Assembly: GCA_013176395.1 (NCBI GenBank)
Contig: JABMLP010000003.1
Location: 868,001 to 932,000 of the forward strand
DNA length: 64,000 bases
Direction of reading: 5' to 3'
Source of the DNA: Venturia oleaginea
Taxonomy: Eukaryota; Ascomycota; Dothideomycetes; Venturiales; Venturiaceae
Part shown: piece by piece, positions 21,558 through 32,432 of the stretch
Numbering within the stretch: position 1 is the first letter of the stretch
Layout of the letters: every line of letters begins with the position of its first letter
Made by a program: the position numbers and the translations under genes
The notes under the pieces: generated by a model
What the model saw: the letters and a program-made list of their open reading frames with translations, nothing else
Told to the model about the DNA's origin: nothing
Database searches by the model: none

Positions 21558-23777
21558 ATGCCATCAGTCCCATCGTGGGTTAAGGACCTGAAGCCCTCGG
21601 GCCCACAGGGCTCGGAGCTCCTTGCTGCTGAGCGGGAGAAGTCTACTGTTCCTGTAAATCAACTATCAGAGTTTCTGTTTACAAAGGAGAAATTGCAACG
21701 AAAGGAGAACATCTTGAAGATTCTCGAATCTGAACAAGTCTTTGACAAGAGCCAGAACTACTTCTCCGGTCGAGTCGAGCGTTTTGAACGGGCGTTGGCA
21801 AGGGCGAAAAGGCTTCAGAAGATCCGTAAAGAGCACAACTGGTCCGCAGAGGATTTCTTTATGGCCTCAGACCTCATCAGCGAACCTGGTCCGTATGGTC
21901 TCCACGAGGGCATGTTCTTGGTATGTTGACATTGAACCGCCCCATCACGATGCACCCCACATATCGCTTCCCGTTTGGGAACGCAAGCTTACGTTGCCAG
22001 GTCACTCTTCGAACCCAAGGAACAGAAGAACAACAGGAGATATTTCTGAAAAAAGCAGAGAATTATGAAATCATCGGCTGTTATGCCCAAACAGAACTCG
22101 GACACGGTTCCAACGTTCGCGGTCTCGAGACGACGGCCACTTGGAACCAATCAGACAAAACATTCACGCTACACTCGCCGCATCTTACTGCTGCAAAATG
22201 GTGGATTGGCTCTCTGGGAAAGACGGCTAACTATGCATCGGTCATGGCTCAGCTGATTGTTGATGGAAAGAGTTACGGTCCACACCCATTCGTGTGCCAA
22301 ATTCGGGACCTCAAAACCCAGGAGCCGCTAGAGAATATCCACATCGGTGACATCGGCCCGAAATTTGGCTACAACACCATGGATAACGGGTTCCTGCTGT
22401 TCAACAAGGTCAAGATTCCACACATTTCCATGTTGGCCAGATTTTCAAGGGTCGATCCGGGAACAGGAAAATACTTCAAACCAAGCACACCATCTCTCGT
22501 GTATGGCACGCTCACATATGTCCGAAGCACAATTGTGCACGCGGCAGGAAGCACACTTGCTCGTGGTGTTACGATTGCAATCCGATACTGCTCCATTCGT
22601 CGTCAATTTCAGGATCGTGATGCGCCACAGTGGGAGAAGGGTGAAAACCCCGTCATCAACTACACGATGGTGCAGATTCGATTGCTCACGCTACTGGCCG
22701 CTTGCTTCGCTCTGCATTTTACGGGACAGAACATGATGAAGATGTACCTGCAAAACCAGGAGAAGATGAACAAAAAGCGATCCCACGAAGACACTACGAG
22801 GGCACCTGGGCCAGAAGAAACACATTCTGGTAGTGACCTGCTTGCGGATCTCCACGCAACATCTTGCGGCTTGAAGAGTTTGGCTAGTAGCACTGCCGCT
22901 GAGGGTCTTGAGGCGTGTCGTAAAGCATGTGGTGGTCATGGATACAGCAGTTTCAGTGGCATCGGCCCATGGTATGCTGATTACCTGCCAACAATTACAT
23001 GGTAAGATCGCTCCTATAGATACCAGAGGAGCACAACTGACGCGTTCTAGGGAGGGTGACAACTATATGTTGACTCAACAGGTTGCTCGTTACTTGTTAA
23101 AATCGGCACGCTCTGTCCTTGCTGGCGAGAGACCGTCCAACGACACTACGTCCTATATGACCGACTTCCACAAGCGCGTTGACATGGGCGCAGCCTTTGA
23201 CATTCTCTCCGACGATGAGGATATCGTCAAGGCATATGCCTGGAGAGCAGCGTACTTGGCATTTGAGGCTCTCAAGCACCGTGACGATCAGAAGAAGGCA
23301 TGGAATGACCTGTTGGTCGACTTCTACCGATTGAGTCGTGCGCACTCTCAATACATCGTCGTCAAATCCTTCCTCGATGCTCTCAAGGACCCCGCAACTA
23401 AGAAGACTCTCGACGCCACAACTTTGGACGTCATGTACAAGCTCTTCCGCCTCTACGCCCTCTACACCCTCGAACAGGAAGCCTCTGAATTTTACACCAG
23501 TGCCGCCTGCACTGTTCGGCAGATCCAGCTTGCAAGGAACAATGCCGTCATGACTCTTCTTAGCGAGATCAGACCTCACGCTGTTCGACTCGTGGATGCT
23601 TGGGCTTTCCCTGATTGGCAGATGGACAGTTCGCTTGGACGGGCTGATGGTAAGGTGTATGAAGATATGTTCCATCGGGCAAGTCAACAGAACCCGCTCA
23701 ATGACATCACGGTCGACCCGTACCCCAACAGCCCAGTCTTGTTCAAGCAGGACAACAGGACGAAGAGTAGATTGTAA
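21558..23777 (+). CDS. POX1: Peroxisomal acyl-CoA oxidase (first step of beta-oxidation)
   Basis: Exons 21558-21920, 22001-23001 and 23051-23777, 696 residues, matching the ~700 of the family. The enzyme oxidises acyl-CoA to trans-2-enoyl-CoA with FAD, giving H2O2, in peroxisomes. Visible: YGLHEGMFL joined to VTLRTQGTEEQ, IIGCYAQTELGHGSNVRGLETTA (flavin/substrate region), AAKWWIGSLGKTANYA, FQDRDAPQWEKGENPVINY, and the catalytic-region block EACRKACGGHGYSSFSGIG followed by WEGDNYMLTQQVARYL. The C-terminus is SRL, a functional PTS1 variant, which supports peroxisomal import. A ~35-residue insertion rich in Lys/Glu/Ser (after LHFTGQNMMKMYLQNQEK) is in a position where fungal members vary. Confidence 0.95.
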
Positions 23778-24056
23778 ATAGATCGTGCAAGTGGTGTGGA
23801 CTCATGCATTGTATTCGCAAGAAAATAGAGTCGCAAGACAAATTGTTAGGAAACTTTCTTGCGCTTTCGGCTCGTTGCATTCTGGTCATAGCTTGTGTCC
23901 GAGCATGTCTACTTCTCCGTGAACTACCATCAAGATCAGCCATCTCAAAGCATCGTGAAATATTTCTACAATTTGGTAATGACCTTGAGATACTAATGTT
24001 CGATATTGGAAGGAGGGAGGGAGAAAGAGCCAACTTTGTCTCCGCATCCCAGAGAT

Positions 24057-24842
24057 TTACTGAGCCGAGCTACTTCCCTTCTCCTTCCGCATGTCTGCAA
24101 GTCTTCCCGCTTCCGCCTCCCACTCATCGAAATTCCAAATATCATCTACGTCCCCTGTCTCGCGTTGGGGCCTAGGTTTCGCCGTAGCTGGAATTCTGCC
24201 TGGTCTTGAATCTCTTTGCTTGAACCCTTCTCCTGGCACGATGCAATCATTCTCTGTTCCTTCGGGCGTTGTGAGTTTGAATCGTGGCAACGATAATCGT
24301 GATCGCGGTGATGGCTCTCTCCTTGCCTCCAAGTCAGCGGACTCGATGTGCGGTGAGTGAGAGATGTGTGTATACCTTATTGAGGAAGACCCCTGAGGAC
24401 TGGTGCCAGAGAAGGAAGAGTGGTTACCATGAAGTGTCGCGTAGGAGGATTCTCATGACGACGAGCTTTCACCAGATGAGGAGGATGGATCATTGGACTT
24501 GTTGTTGGATATGACTCGTAACTGGCTGAACGATAGTTTTTCGCTTATGAGGAGTTTTTCGCGATCGCCGTGAGGACATATTAGCCCTGGGCGAAAGTTT
24601 TTGAGCAGGTGATGTGGAGGTCTCATAGGCAGTCCTCCAAGTTGGCCCAAGTCGGAGGCGTTCCAGAAGATGGATGTTCTATACCAAAGCTGACGGGTAC
24701 TGTCGAGTCTCCAGCCAAGCATGGCGGTTTGATGGCCTTTGAGGGAGGTTATAGTTTGAGAAGGGCAAGACATGTCTGATTTTGGTGTTTGGCCTTTCCA
24801 ATAATTTCTGACCGTAGGACATGAGTGACGGAGAGCGGGCAT
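24057..24842 (-). CDS. Unrecognised reading frames, possibly one multi-exon gene
   Basis: Two minus-strand stretches look partly coding-like. One runs from ATG at 24842 to a TGA at 24453 and ends in a Ser-rich tail. The other, from an acceptor at about 24327 to a stop at 24057, is polar and ends with a charged segment (DDIWNFDEWEAEAGRLADMRKEK). A possible 24-nt micro-exon (24399-24376) lies between them, but I could not find a donor that joins all parts in frame, so the exon structure is unresolved. No domain was recognised. Confidence 0.28.
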
Positions 24843-25337
24843 GGTTAAATAGTATAGGCGATATCAGAAGGCCAGAAAATATCACTCTTCATCATAGCCT
24901 AGGTTGGTGGTTGTTTGTTGATCTATGACTAGAACTTGCCGCCCGCAGACGTGTACAGCCATCCAACCGGCTATTGAGCTGCATCTGTGATGCAGCGCAT
25001 TCGCATAGCCAGTAGTGCCAGCAAAATCATGTATTGCAAAGCGTCATCCGAGGCAAGGCGTGTTCGCAAGAACCGGACCATGCTAGGTATCACCAGGAAT
25101 TTGACCGATTTGTTCTACCAGGTCAACGCATGGAAGCATTTTCGGCCTATATTTGTTAGTAATTGATAGTATTTATGAGAGCACATCTTACAATGAACTT
25201 TCTCTTTTCCGTCAAGCGACTTCCTGCCTTTGTATAATAATTAATGAAGATCCATCTCTTCCAAAGGGGTATATTTTCCATCCAACCAATCCGACTAGAT
25301 TCATACTCTCTTTGCAAAAGCATTCCTGTCAGTTTCA
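24843..25337. other. Intergenic, nothing recognised
   Basis: About 500 bp between the uncertain frames and the POP7 stop codon; AT-rich near 25150-25250, no supported features. Confidence 0.6.
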
Positions 25338-26109
25338 TCACCTCAATCCAATACGTACCTCAAGCACACTGACTTGCCGCACCCTAGTCTCCGGAAGATC
25401 TTCTTCCTCCTTCCCATCAACACCCATCTGTTCTCCCTCGGGGATCTCTTCGTTTGAGACCGAGATATCGTCAACAGCCCAGACGCTAGCTGTGGTCAGT
25501 CGAACTTTGACCCCTTCCGTGATAGCGTTCTCTTGAAAGAATCCAGCTATGCCCAAAACCTTCTCGATAGCTTTTCCCGTGCCTTTGACGATCACCTCCT
25601 CTCCTCCTCCTTTGCTATTCTCAGCTCGCTCGGTTTCCTCCATGGCTTGTGCTAGGATCCTGTCTCCACCAGCTTTCCGTCTGATTTGCGCACCTTTGCG
25701 CGTGGAGGAGTGTGTTATATCATTAATAGATTGTGAATTTCGCTTCGAGATCTGAGTGAGGTGTGTTCGTGTTCGTTGGACGGCGGACATGAAAGGTGTT
25801 TTGGAGGAGACGTATATAATCTTCTGGGTCGCGGAGGAAGCGCGAGATGAGGGCACAGGAGGGTGGTGGAGTGGTCGTTTCTGTATGCGCGAGTCTACCA
25901 GTCGCGTTAGCATCGTTGTCAAATTCTGTTCTGCTCCTGTTTGTAGTCACGAAGGATTGGCAGAGAGCAATCATTTCTGGGCCAAGACAGAAATCAAGCT
26001 GATGTGCTGTGATAATGTTTGGAGTGAGCATACTTGATGGCAGCTTTGGAAGCTTTCCAGGACGCGGCTTTGCCTTCGTAGCCTGAGCAGGAGGTTCTGA
26101 AGCAGCCAT
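25338..26109 (-). CDS. POP7: RNase P / RNase MRP subunit Pop7 (Rpp20), Alba-like
   Basis: Exons 26109-26034 and 25894-25338, 210 residues, joined with GTATGC donor and a gctaac branch before TAG. Pop7 binds the P3 stem of RNase P and MRP RNA as a heterodimer with Pop6, for tRNA 5' maturation and pre-rRNA processing. Family signature in exon 2: IIYVSSKTPFMSAVQR, QSINDITHSSTRKG, RRKAGGDRILAQAMEETE, a GTGKAIEKVL helix, then a VRLTTASVWAVDDI strand and the C-terminal LPETRVRQVSVLEVRIGLR. The N-terminus is a basic Pro-rich extension. An acidic insertion (EEIPEGEQMG) sits between the last strands, as in other filamentous fungi. Confidence 0.9.
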
Positions 26110-26431
26110 AATATTTGTAGAAGTAAATGGTGCTTGAGAAGATTCTTAAAAGCAAATGGCGCTGGATCTAGGGTGGGAAGGGTCTTCCACGTGAGGACGC
26201 GAAGAACTCTTCTATTTATAACTCCGACATACCTCCTACTGAAAGAATGCTCCAAATACAAAGCCACATACTACTACTCCAGACTGCCAACTCTGTAGGG
26301 CTTGGCATCTTGCCGCAATGACCTTCAGTTTTCCCCGCATACTATGTCCGCTCCTAACTCCCATCGTAATTCCAAGTCACACTATGGCAGATTCCTATTT
26401 CTTATTCCTCGAGAGAATTGAGCCCTTGAAG

Positions 26432-26900
26432 ACTACTCACCGCCGTGGCTGGGTTCGTCGTGGCGTTAGGGGGTCCTGGTGTTGGAAAAGGGACACAGTG
26501 CGCTTTGCTGGCTAAAAAATTCGATTTCCATCACATTTCGGTTGACGATTTATTGCGAGAGCAAGACAAGAGCCGGACTTCTCTCTTTCGGGGATTTATC
26601 TCAAAGAGTATACAGAAATCAGTTCTACTCCCGGCTCAGCTCACTACTCAGCTCTTGAAGAGAGAAATGAGCGAAGCGCAAGCTGCTGGAAAGCACAGAT
26701 TTCTAATAGATGGCTTCCCAAGGAGTGTTAAGCAAGCGGCCGACTTTGAGCTCAAGGTAGCTATTATTATCTCTTTAGTACAACCTTGACTAAGTCTAGC
26801 AACCAAAGTCTTGCGTTGATGCTTGCCTTACGTGCTTCCTATTGCGTTGATTAAACGCCAAGGAACCATTGATGAGAAACTGGAATTAGCTGAAAGGTGA
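26432..26900 (+). pseudogene. Nucleoside monophosphate kinase-like fragment (UMP/adenylate-kinase family), truncated
   Basis: A frame with a perfect P-loop (LGGPGVGKGTQCALLAKKF), an NMP-binding region (HHISVDDLLREQ) and the FLIDGFPRS motif runs to 26756, where a donor-like GTAGCT follows. After a possible acceptor near 26801 the frame gives only a short tail and a stop. A related segment (ALIKRQGTIDEKLELAE) appears in another frame. The LID and the C-terminal Arg-rich motif of active kinases (RxDD) are absent. No ATG precedes the P-loop in frame; an upstream exon is only guessable. It is probably a decaying or truncated kinase copy rather than a working enzyme, although an unusual short kinase cannot be excluded. 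It is divergent from POP7. Confidence 0.55.
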
Positions 26901-27325
26901 TGGTGATAGTAAGAATCATCTTGGTGAAGCTACATCGATACCTATCTGAACCCTAGGTCTCTTAGAGTGAAAAGCGCGACCTCATCTCAAAATCCCATTT
27001 CCTTTCTTTATGCCCTGTGCCTTGTTCATAAGGACCGACGGACTGACATAGCAATCCATAGTGACGCATTTGGAAATGGCCAGTCAAGCGTGGCATTGTC
27101 GGCAAGGCTTGGCAGAGCCTGTATTGTCGGCAGGGCTGCAATGTAAAACCACAAGAGTCAAGACCAACAAAACACCTCGAGTCCTCGACAACGAAATCCA
27201 TCTCAAACGCCCAAGCTCTCCACAATTTTCATTCAAACTTCTTCTCGACCGCTGTCCGCCGGAGATCTTATTGGACATACCTACTCAGTTTTCAGACTTT
27301 TCCCAAAGAGGCAAACACTTTTGAG
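26901..27325. other. Intergenic between two gene remnants
   Basis: Contains an 87-codon plus-strand frame (27061-27324) with no recognised features. Nothing else is supported. Confidence 0.5.
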
Positions 27326-27911
27326 TCAGTTCATGAACTCGAGAACATCGTTCGTATCTCTTTGAGCTTTCCAGTGCATGATAGCTAGCATATCGGCCAT
27401 GGCTGTAGCGTAGCGATCCACGTCCAGATCGAGTTGCCCCATCTGATCCATATGCATGGCGAAGTTTCGAAGCTTAAGAATCGTGATGGGTGTTCGTTGG
27501 ATTTTCGCCTGCCGAGATAGGCGCGAATGATGCAGTTGAGGTTGGCCTTGGAGGATTTCGCCATCCCCCAACCGTCTGGCGCACAAAATCGATCAATGAG
27601 GCATTCCCTAGCTGCTTGAGGAAAGGAAGGGATACGTTTTGCGACAAGAGCGTTGATGGAGCTTGATCTTGGGAAACCGACTCAGCCTCATACTCCACCA
27701 GGCAGCCTCATCTGCTCGGAGGTACTGGCGACATGCTGGCACGGAGACTCTGGGGGCCGTCTCGGGGGAGAACCCGAGTTCCTGTATCGCTGATAGCAAT
27801 TTCCGACGCACGAGGAAATCGTTTTAGACAGAACGTGCTGGATTCTTGCTTCTCTTTTGACAATACTGGTGTTGATCGCAGGCTTCTCAACCGACCAATG
27901 AAGTCTTTCAA
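27326..27911 (-). pseudogene. DUF3669-family pseudogene (C-terminal region, frameshifted)
   Basis: Three overlapping minus-strand frames each carry part of one protein that I recognise as the fungal DUF3669 family. In order: GFSPETAPRVSVPACRQY with DEAAWWSMRLSRF (about 27790-27690); then in a second frame INALVAKRIPSFPQAARE, LIDRFCAPDGWGMAKSS and LNCIIRAYLGRR; then in a third frame LRNFAMHMDQMGQLDLDVD with YATAMADMLAIMHWKAQ to a stop at 27326. Two frame changes in about 450 bp with no splice signals indicate decay. The N-terminal half was not located upstream. Function of the family is unknown to me; it is expanded and variable in filamentous fungi. Confidence 0.7.
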
Positions 27912-28209
27912 GAGTGGCAGTAATTTACCGAGGTCGATATTGAATTAGAATACCGTTATGGGGAAGCAGTATTGATTACCTTGGGTTCCGCCTCTCTTGT
28001 TCATCATCCTCCGCTGCTACGCCATCTATCGTCGTACTAAGCACGCTTTGGATACGTTAGGGTGTCCAATCTCCTTGATGGCCCCATCCCGATCGTGAAG
28101 CATCATCACTCGAAACTAAGCCCCAAGATCAATAACCAATTAGAAGACAAAATTGGGGACAAGTAGAGTATTTTTGCACATCACCCAGAACTTATATTAC
28201 TAATGTGAT

Positions 28210-29951
28210 CTAACTACTCTCCATAGCTTGCGTCAAAAGTGAGCCAAGACTATTAAGCTGACTGCCCTCCTCGGCCAAGAAGATGTGCTTGGGAATCTGG
28301 TATTCCACGACCGGAGTCTTCTTCATGTTCTTCCCCAGCTCTGCGTCCAACAGCGATTTGTAGGAGTAATCCAAAAAGTCGTCGAGGTTGTACGATAGTT
28401 TTGTGAATTGTTCTGAGATGATCTTGGCCAATGTAGCGACGTTAGGATGATAATGGCTTTGTAGCATTTCGATCTCCCAGATACTACTCTCGAGCGCGCC
28501 CGTGAGCATTGGATCCGTCTCGTTCATGCGAAAAAGATCTTTGAAACCATGCTCCTCCCAGTTTTTGAGCTGCTCGGGTGTTCGTGGCTCGCGATGAATC
28601 ATAAATGATGCTTGAGGGTGGCGCTTGAACATGTTGTAAATCCAAGGCACAACAACAACGATACTTCCAGGAGGCGCAGCCAAAGAGAGGTGGGCAAGGC
28701 GCTTGATAAAGCTTGCCACCAATGCAGCAGGCAAATGTGTCGAAGACATGAAAGTGTCGAGGAGTCTGAAGAAGCGTGATCGATGTTTGGACTGTAGTAT
28801 CGTATCATCAAGTTGAGAGTATAGTTTGGTATAGAATGATGGATAGTCGAGGTTCTTTTTTTGCATAAGGTAGAAAAGACCAGACAGCGCAAGTAATGAG
28901 GTTGCGCCGCCCTGGTTATAGGAATCGGTTAAGAAATCCATCAGCAGCTCAATTTTCTTGAACCACGGCACGATGCGGTGGACCATCATTCCGAGTATTG
29001 TTTTCCGATTTTCCTTGCTGAGTCGAGTCTTCAGTACGGCCAACCATGCAGCTTGTACGCGTTTTCGGTGACCAGAAACCAACACCATTGGGTCCTTCGG
29101 CCTGGTCGGGCGCTCGGCAAAGAAGTCTGATATCTCTTCTTCCTTCTCTGGAGGTTCTTCGAGGGTCGATAGAAGGTCGAGGCTTGCATTGACAAAGCTC
29201 TCTGCTTGCGAGACAGACAGAGCTTCAGTGTCTTGGGATCTAAGAAAAGGTTAGATCATGGGTCCATTGATGCAAACTAAGAACGAAGATGATCATTTGT
29301 TAGCTGAGAGAAGGTCGACACAAATGAAGGCCCAGCACAATATGCCACCACTTACACAATGTATCCAAGGGTCTGAAATCGCACGTCATCGTACTCCTGA
29401 AAATATTTGAGGTTGTATTCTGCTCGTAAAGCCTCGGTGCTTGATCCAGAAGTGAGCAGGGCTTGCGTTAAGCGTGGAAATATGCCATTCTCCCAAGCTG
29501 AAGTACCCTCCTTTTTGATCTCCTCCTTCACTAAGCGCATCACCAGTGTCAAAGATGACGAGTTCAATTGCGACGGAGCCAGAACCAATTCTAGGTATTC
29601 ATCCAATCGCGCCTTCAACCAGCGCACAATAACGAGCTCCGATTCGGCCGCACCACCGACGACCTTCAGGCTTCCAGCTGCTAGTAATCGACAGTATATC
29701 CGACATACTGCTACCCTTGCAAGGACTGAAGTATCGGAATCGTTCTTTGCGAGAGAGAGTAGAGTGGCGATGTTGTTATAGTGTTTCCGTGACTCCAGGA
29801 CCTGGGCTTCTAGCTGTAGAATATGCTCTTCTTGGTCGTCCGTATCGCTGGTTGGAACCTTGGCTGTCTTCTTCGACTTTGTCTTCTCTCCATCTTTTTC
29901 TGGCCGCTTGCGCTTCTTTCCAGCAGCCGTGTCGACTTCCAGGAACGGCAT
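28210..29951 (-). CDS. NOC4: Nucleolar complex protein 4 (Noc4), CBF/Mak21 family
   Basis: Exons 29951-29356 and 29239-28210, 541 residues. Noc4 pairs with Nop14 in small-subunit (40S) pre-ribosome maturation and export from the nucleolus. The N-terminus has a Lys-rich nuclear localisation-like segment (KKRKRPEKDGEKTKSKK). The first exon ends at RFQTLGYI and the second begins SQDTEALSVSQ. The CBF/Mak21 domain in the C-terminal half shows a block ending in GLFYLMQKKNLDYPSFYTKLY, FFRLLDTFMSSTHLP, AAFIKRLAHLSL-like helices, PWIYNMFKRHP, a TDPMLTGALESSIWEIE block and an SQLNSL tail. The length matches yeast Noc4 (552). The gene is divergent from ATP4 with 252 bp between start codons. Confidence 0.93.
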
Positions 29952-30203
29952 GTCCGAGGGCTTGTGTTCGTGTAGTTGTCTTCGGGTTATTTGGGATTGA
30001 TAAATTGCTGCAATGCTGAGATTTGGTTTGCGCGAACATGGAATATGTGATGTTTTCTTTCTTCTCTAAGTTTTGGCTGAACCCTGCGAAATTGAATATC
30101 TTCGGGCCGGGTTTTGGCGATGGCTTGGCTGCACTGAATCTCAAGCTTTCTCATTGTCAACGCCGACTTCACCTCACCCACCACATCCCACCTCATCGAA
30201 GCA

Positions 30204-31096
30204 ATGGCATCGCGACTCGCACGGAGCGCTGCTGGTATGTCGCTCCCATGATATACTATAATGGATGCCATTGGCCCCCATGCTGACCCGATACAGGCGC
30301 TCGACAGCTCCTCCGCCCAACTGTTCCTTTCCGAGCCATCCCATCCATCTCCTCTCGCTACGCCTCCACCGGCGTCCCCCAAGAAGCCCCTGAGAAGAAA
30401 GCTCAGTCTCTCCTCGACTCATTACCCGGCAGCACTTTGGCTTCCAAGGCTGCTATCCTCTCCGCAGGTGCCGGTCTCTCCATTGCAGGAATTAGCAATG
30501 AGCTCTTGGTTATCAACGAGGAGGCTATAGTCGCATTGAGCTTGACCACTATTTTCTGGGCTGTTGCTCACTACGGTGGTCCAGCATACGGCGCATGGGC
30601 ACAGGGGCAGAACGAGAAGGTCGCAGGCATTCTCAACTCTGCCAGACAAAACCACACTTCGGCCGTCCAGGATCGCATTGCCAGCGTCAAGGAGCTCGGC
30701 GGTGTCATTGACATCACTAAGACTCTTTTCGAAGTTTCCAAGGTTGGTGGACTGCGAAGGGCATCAATCTCCACAAGGCTAACAGGATGTCTAGGAAACC
30801 GCCAGACTTGAGGCTCAGGCTTACGAGCTCGAGCAGAAGACTGCGATTGCCGCCGAAGCCAAGACTGCGTTGGATTCATGGGTTCGATACGAGCAGAGTG
30901 TCAAGCAGAGGCAACAGAAGGAGCTCGCTGAGACCATTATTGCCAAGATTGAGACCGAGTTGAACGACCCCAAGGTGCTCAGGCAGATTCTCGACCAGAG
31001 CGTCAGGGATGTTGAGCGTAAGTTTTGATTTCTCAACTCATCCCCCGACGAAACTAATATTCGACAGGCATTCTTTCACAAAAAGCAGCGGCATAA
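30204..31096 (+). CDS. ATP4: Mitochondrial F1Fo ATP synthase subunit b (Atp4)
   Basis: Four exons: 30204-30234, 30297-30742, 30795-31017 and 31068-31096, 242 residues. Subunit b is part of the peripheral stalk of ATP synthase in the inner mitochondrial membrane. The N-terminus (MASRLARSAAGARQLLR) is a basic amphipathic mitochondrial presequence, followed by ISSRYAST as a likely cleavage zone. Two hydrophobic segments (AILSAGAGLSIAGISNELLVI and IVALSLTTIFWAVAHYGG) form the membrane hairpin. The rest is a long charged helix for the stalk, ending RILSQKAAA. All four junctions keep the frame. Confidence 0.95.
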
Positions 31097-32432
31097 TTGA
31101 ACTTTTGGTAAACTTAGAAGAGGCGACTGTTCCAATACAAATCTGTCAATATAATCCCAATTCAAGCTTGTTTTTGAGCTGGATCGGAACGCTTCCACAA
31201 TTTCAGATATGGACGGCCGCCACAATATGTTGTGAAGAGCAAGCAGAAGCAAAATCTGAAAGGTGGTTAGCCTACACAAATGACCATGAGCGTGCTTTGT
31301 CACATCTTCTCAGCGAAGCCATCGATTTTCAACCTTCAACAACAATAACACAACTTCGGCTGGTATTAGATGATCATGACTTTCTAGTAAGCATTCTTAA
31401 AAACGGATAGCGATGTCAAGTAGGAGGACTTCATACCAATCGGTAGCTTCGCATTCAAGTACTCGTCACTGGGAACATGCACGTATCAACAGCTGACGCG
31501 GCTAACGACACCGGCCGTGGAAATGTGCTTGTTCCAAGTATCATAAACTGTCTGCAGGCTCAACGAATGCCTCCGGCTAACTTTGCCTAGAATAGAACTT
31601 CATTGATGCTGCATGATATTCAGTGCCTTACTTTAACTTACCAGACCCCATCCAACCTCATTCTTCATCGATAATCTCGCATCAATTGTGAAAGACCAGT
31701 GGAAACCTACACTAAGGGCGCTAGACGAAGATTAGAGAAGCCCGTTCGCTATTTAACATCCTATAAGTGCGATTGCATTCTCAGGAAGGAACGATTGGTG
31801 ACTTGGCTCTTGACTTGGGAAATATGGCGAGCTTCAGGTCCTGCTGGCATGTTGGCGTCAATCCACTGCCAACTGATATGGAAAGCGCCAATCTTTTTTC
31901 TGGTGGTGAGGGAGAAGCGACTGTAGAGTAAGCAATTGCGCTCAGAGAATTTCATGATACCCCCAGTTATTCCTTCCTGTTCCTGCGGTTGGTTTAGTAT
32001 GCGGCTTCCTTCGTGGCCTTTATCTTCCGCAGGGCCCTTGGCAGCAGCGCGGCCAATCCGATACCATTGGATCCATCGTGCCGAAGCTTCTGCTGGTCCT
32101 TGGCTCGGATTGTTATCAAGAAGTTTCCAGCCATTTCAGCTCTTACCAGCAATACACTTCCCTCTTTTCTCCAGGTGAAGATATTACTCTAGAGATGGAG
32201 TTGTTCTCGAAGGGCAGAAGTTTGAGGGTCTTTCCTTCCGCGCTTGGCGTGTCTTCTCCTTCTGCACCTATATGAATCACTATTTATCTACGGTATCTCT
32301 CCCGCTTCGACTTTCACTTTCACCACACATAGCCCAAACTCTACCTACTCTCAGACACACTCTCTACTTCTGCTTATCCATCGTACAAACACACTTTTAA
32401 TCCCTTACAACCACAACGGACAGCAGCTAGCC
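31097..32432. other. Intergenic, includes 5' leader of the next gene
   Basis: About 1.3 kb. Short plus-strand frames (up to 133 codons) have no family features. The 150 bp before 32433 is rich in C and A with pyrimidine runs (actctacctactctcagacac), consistent with a transcribed leader. Confidence 0.55.
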
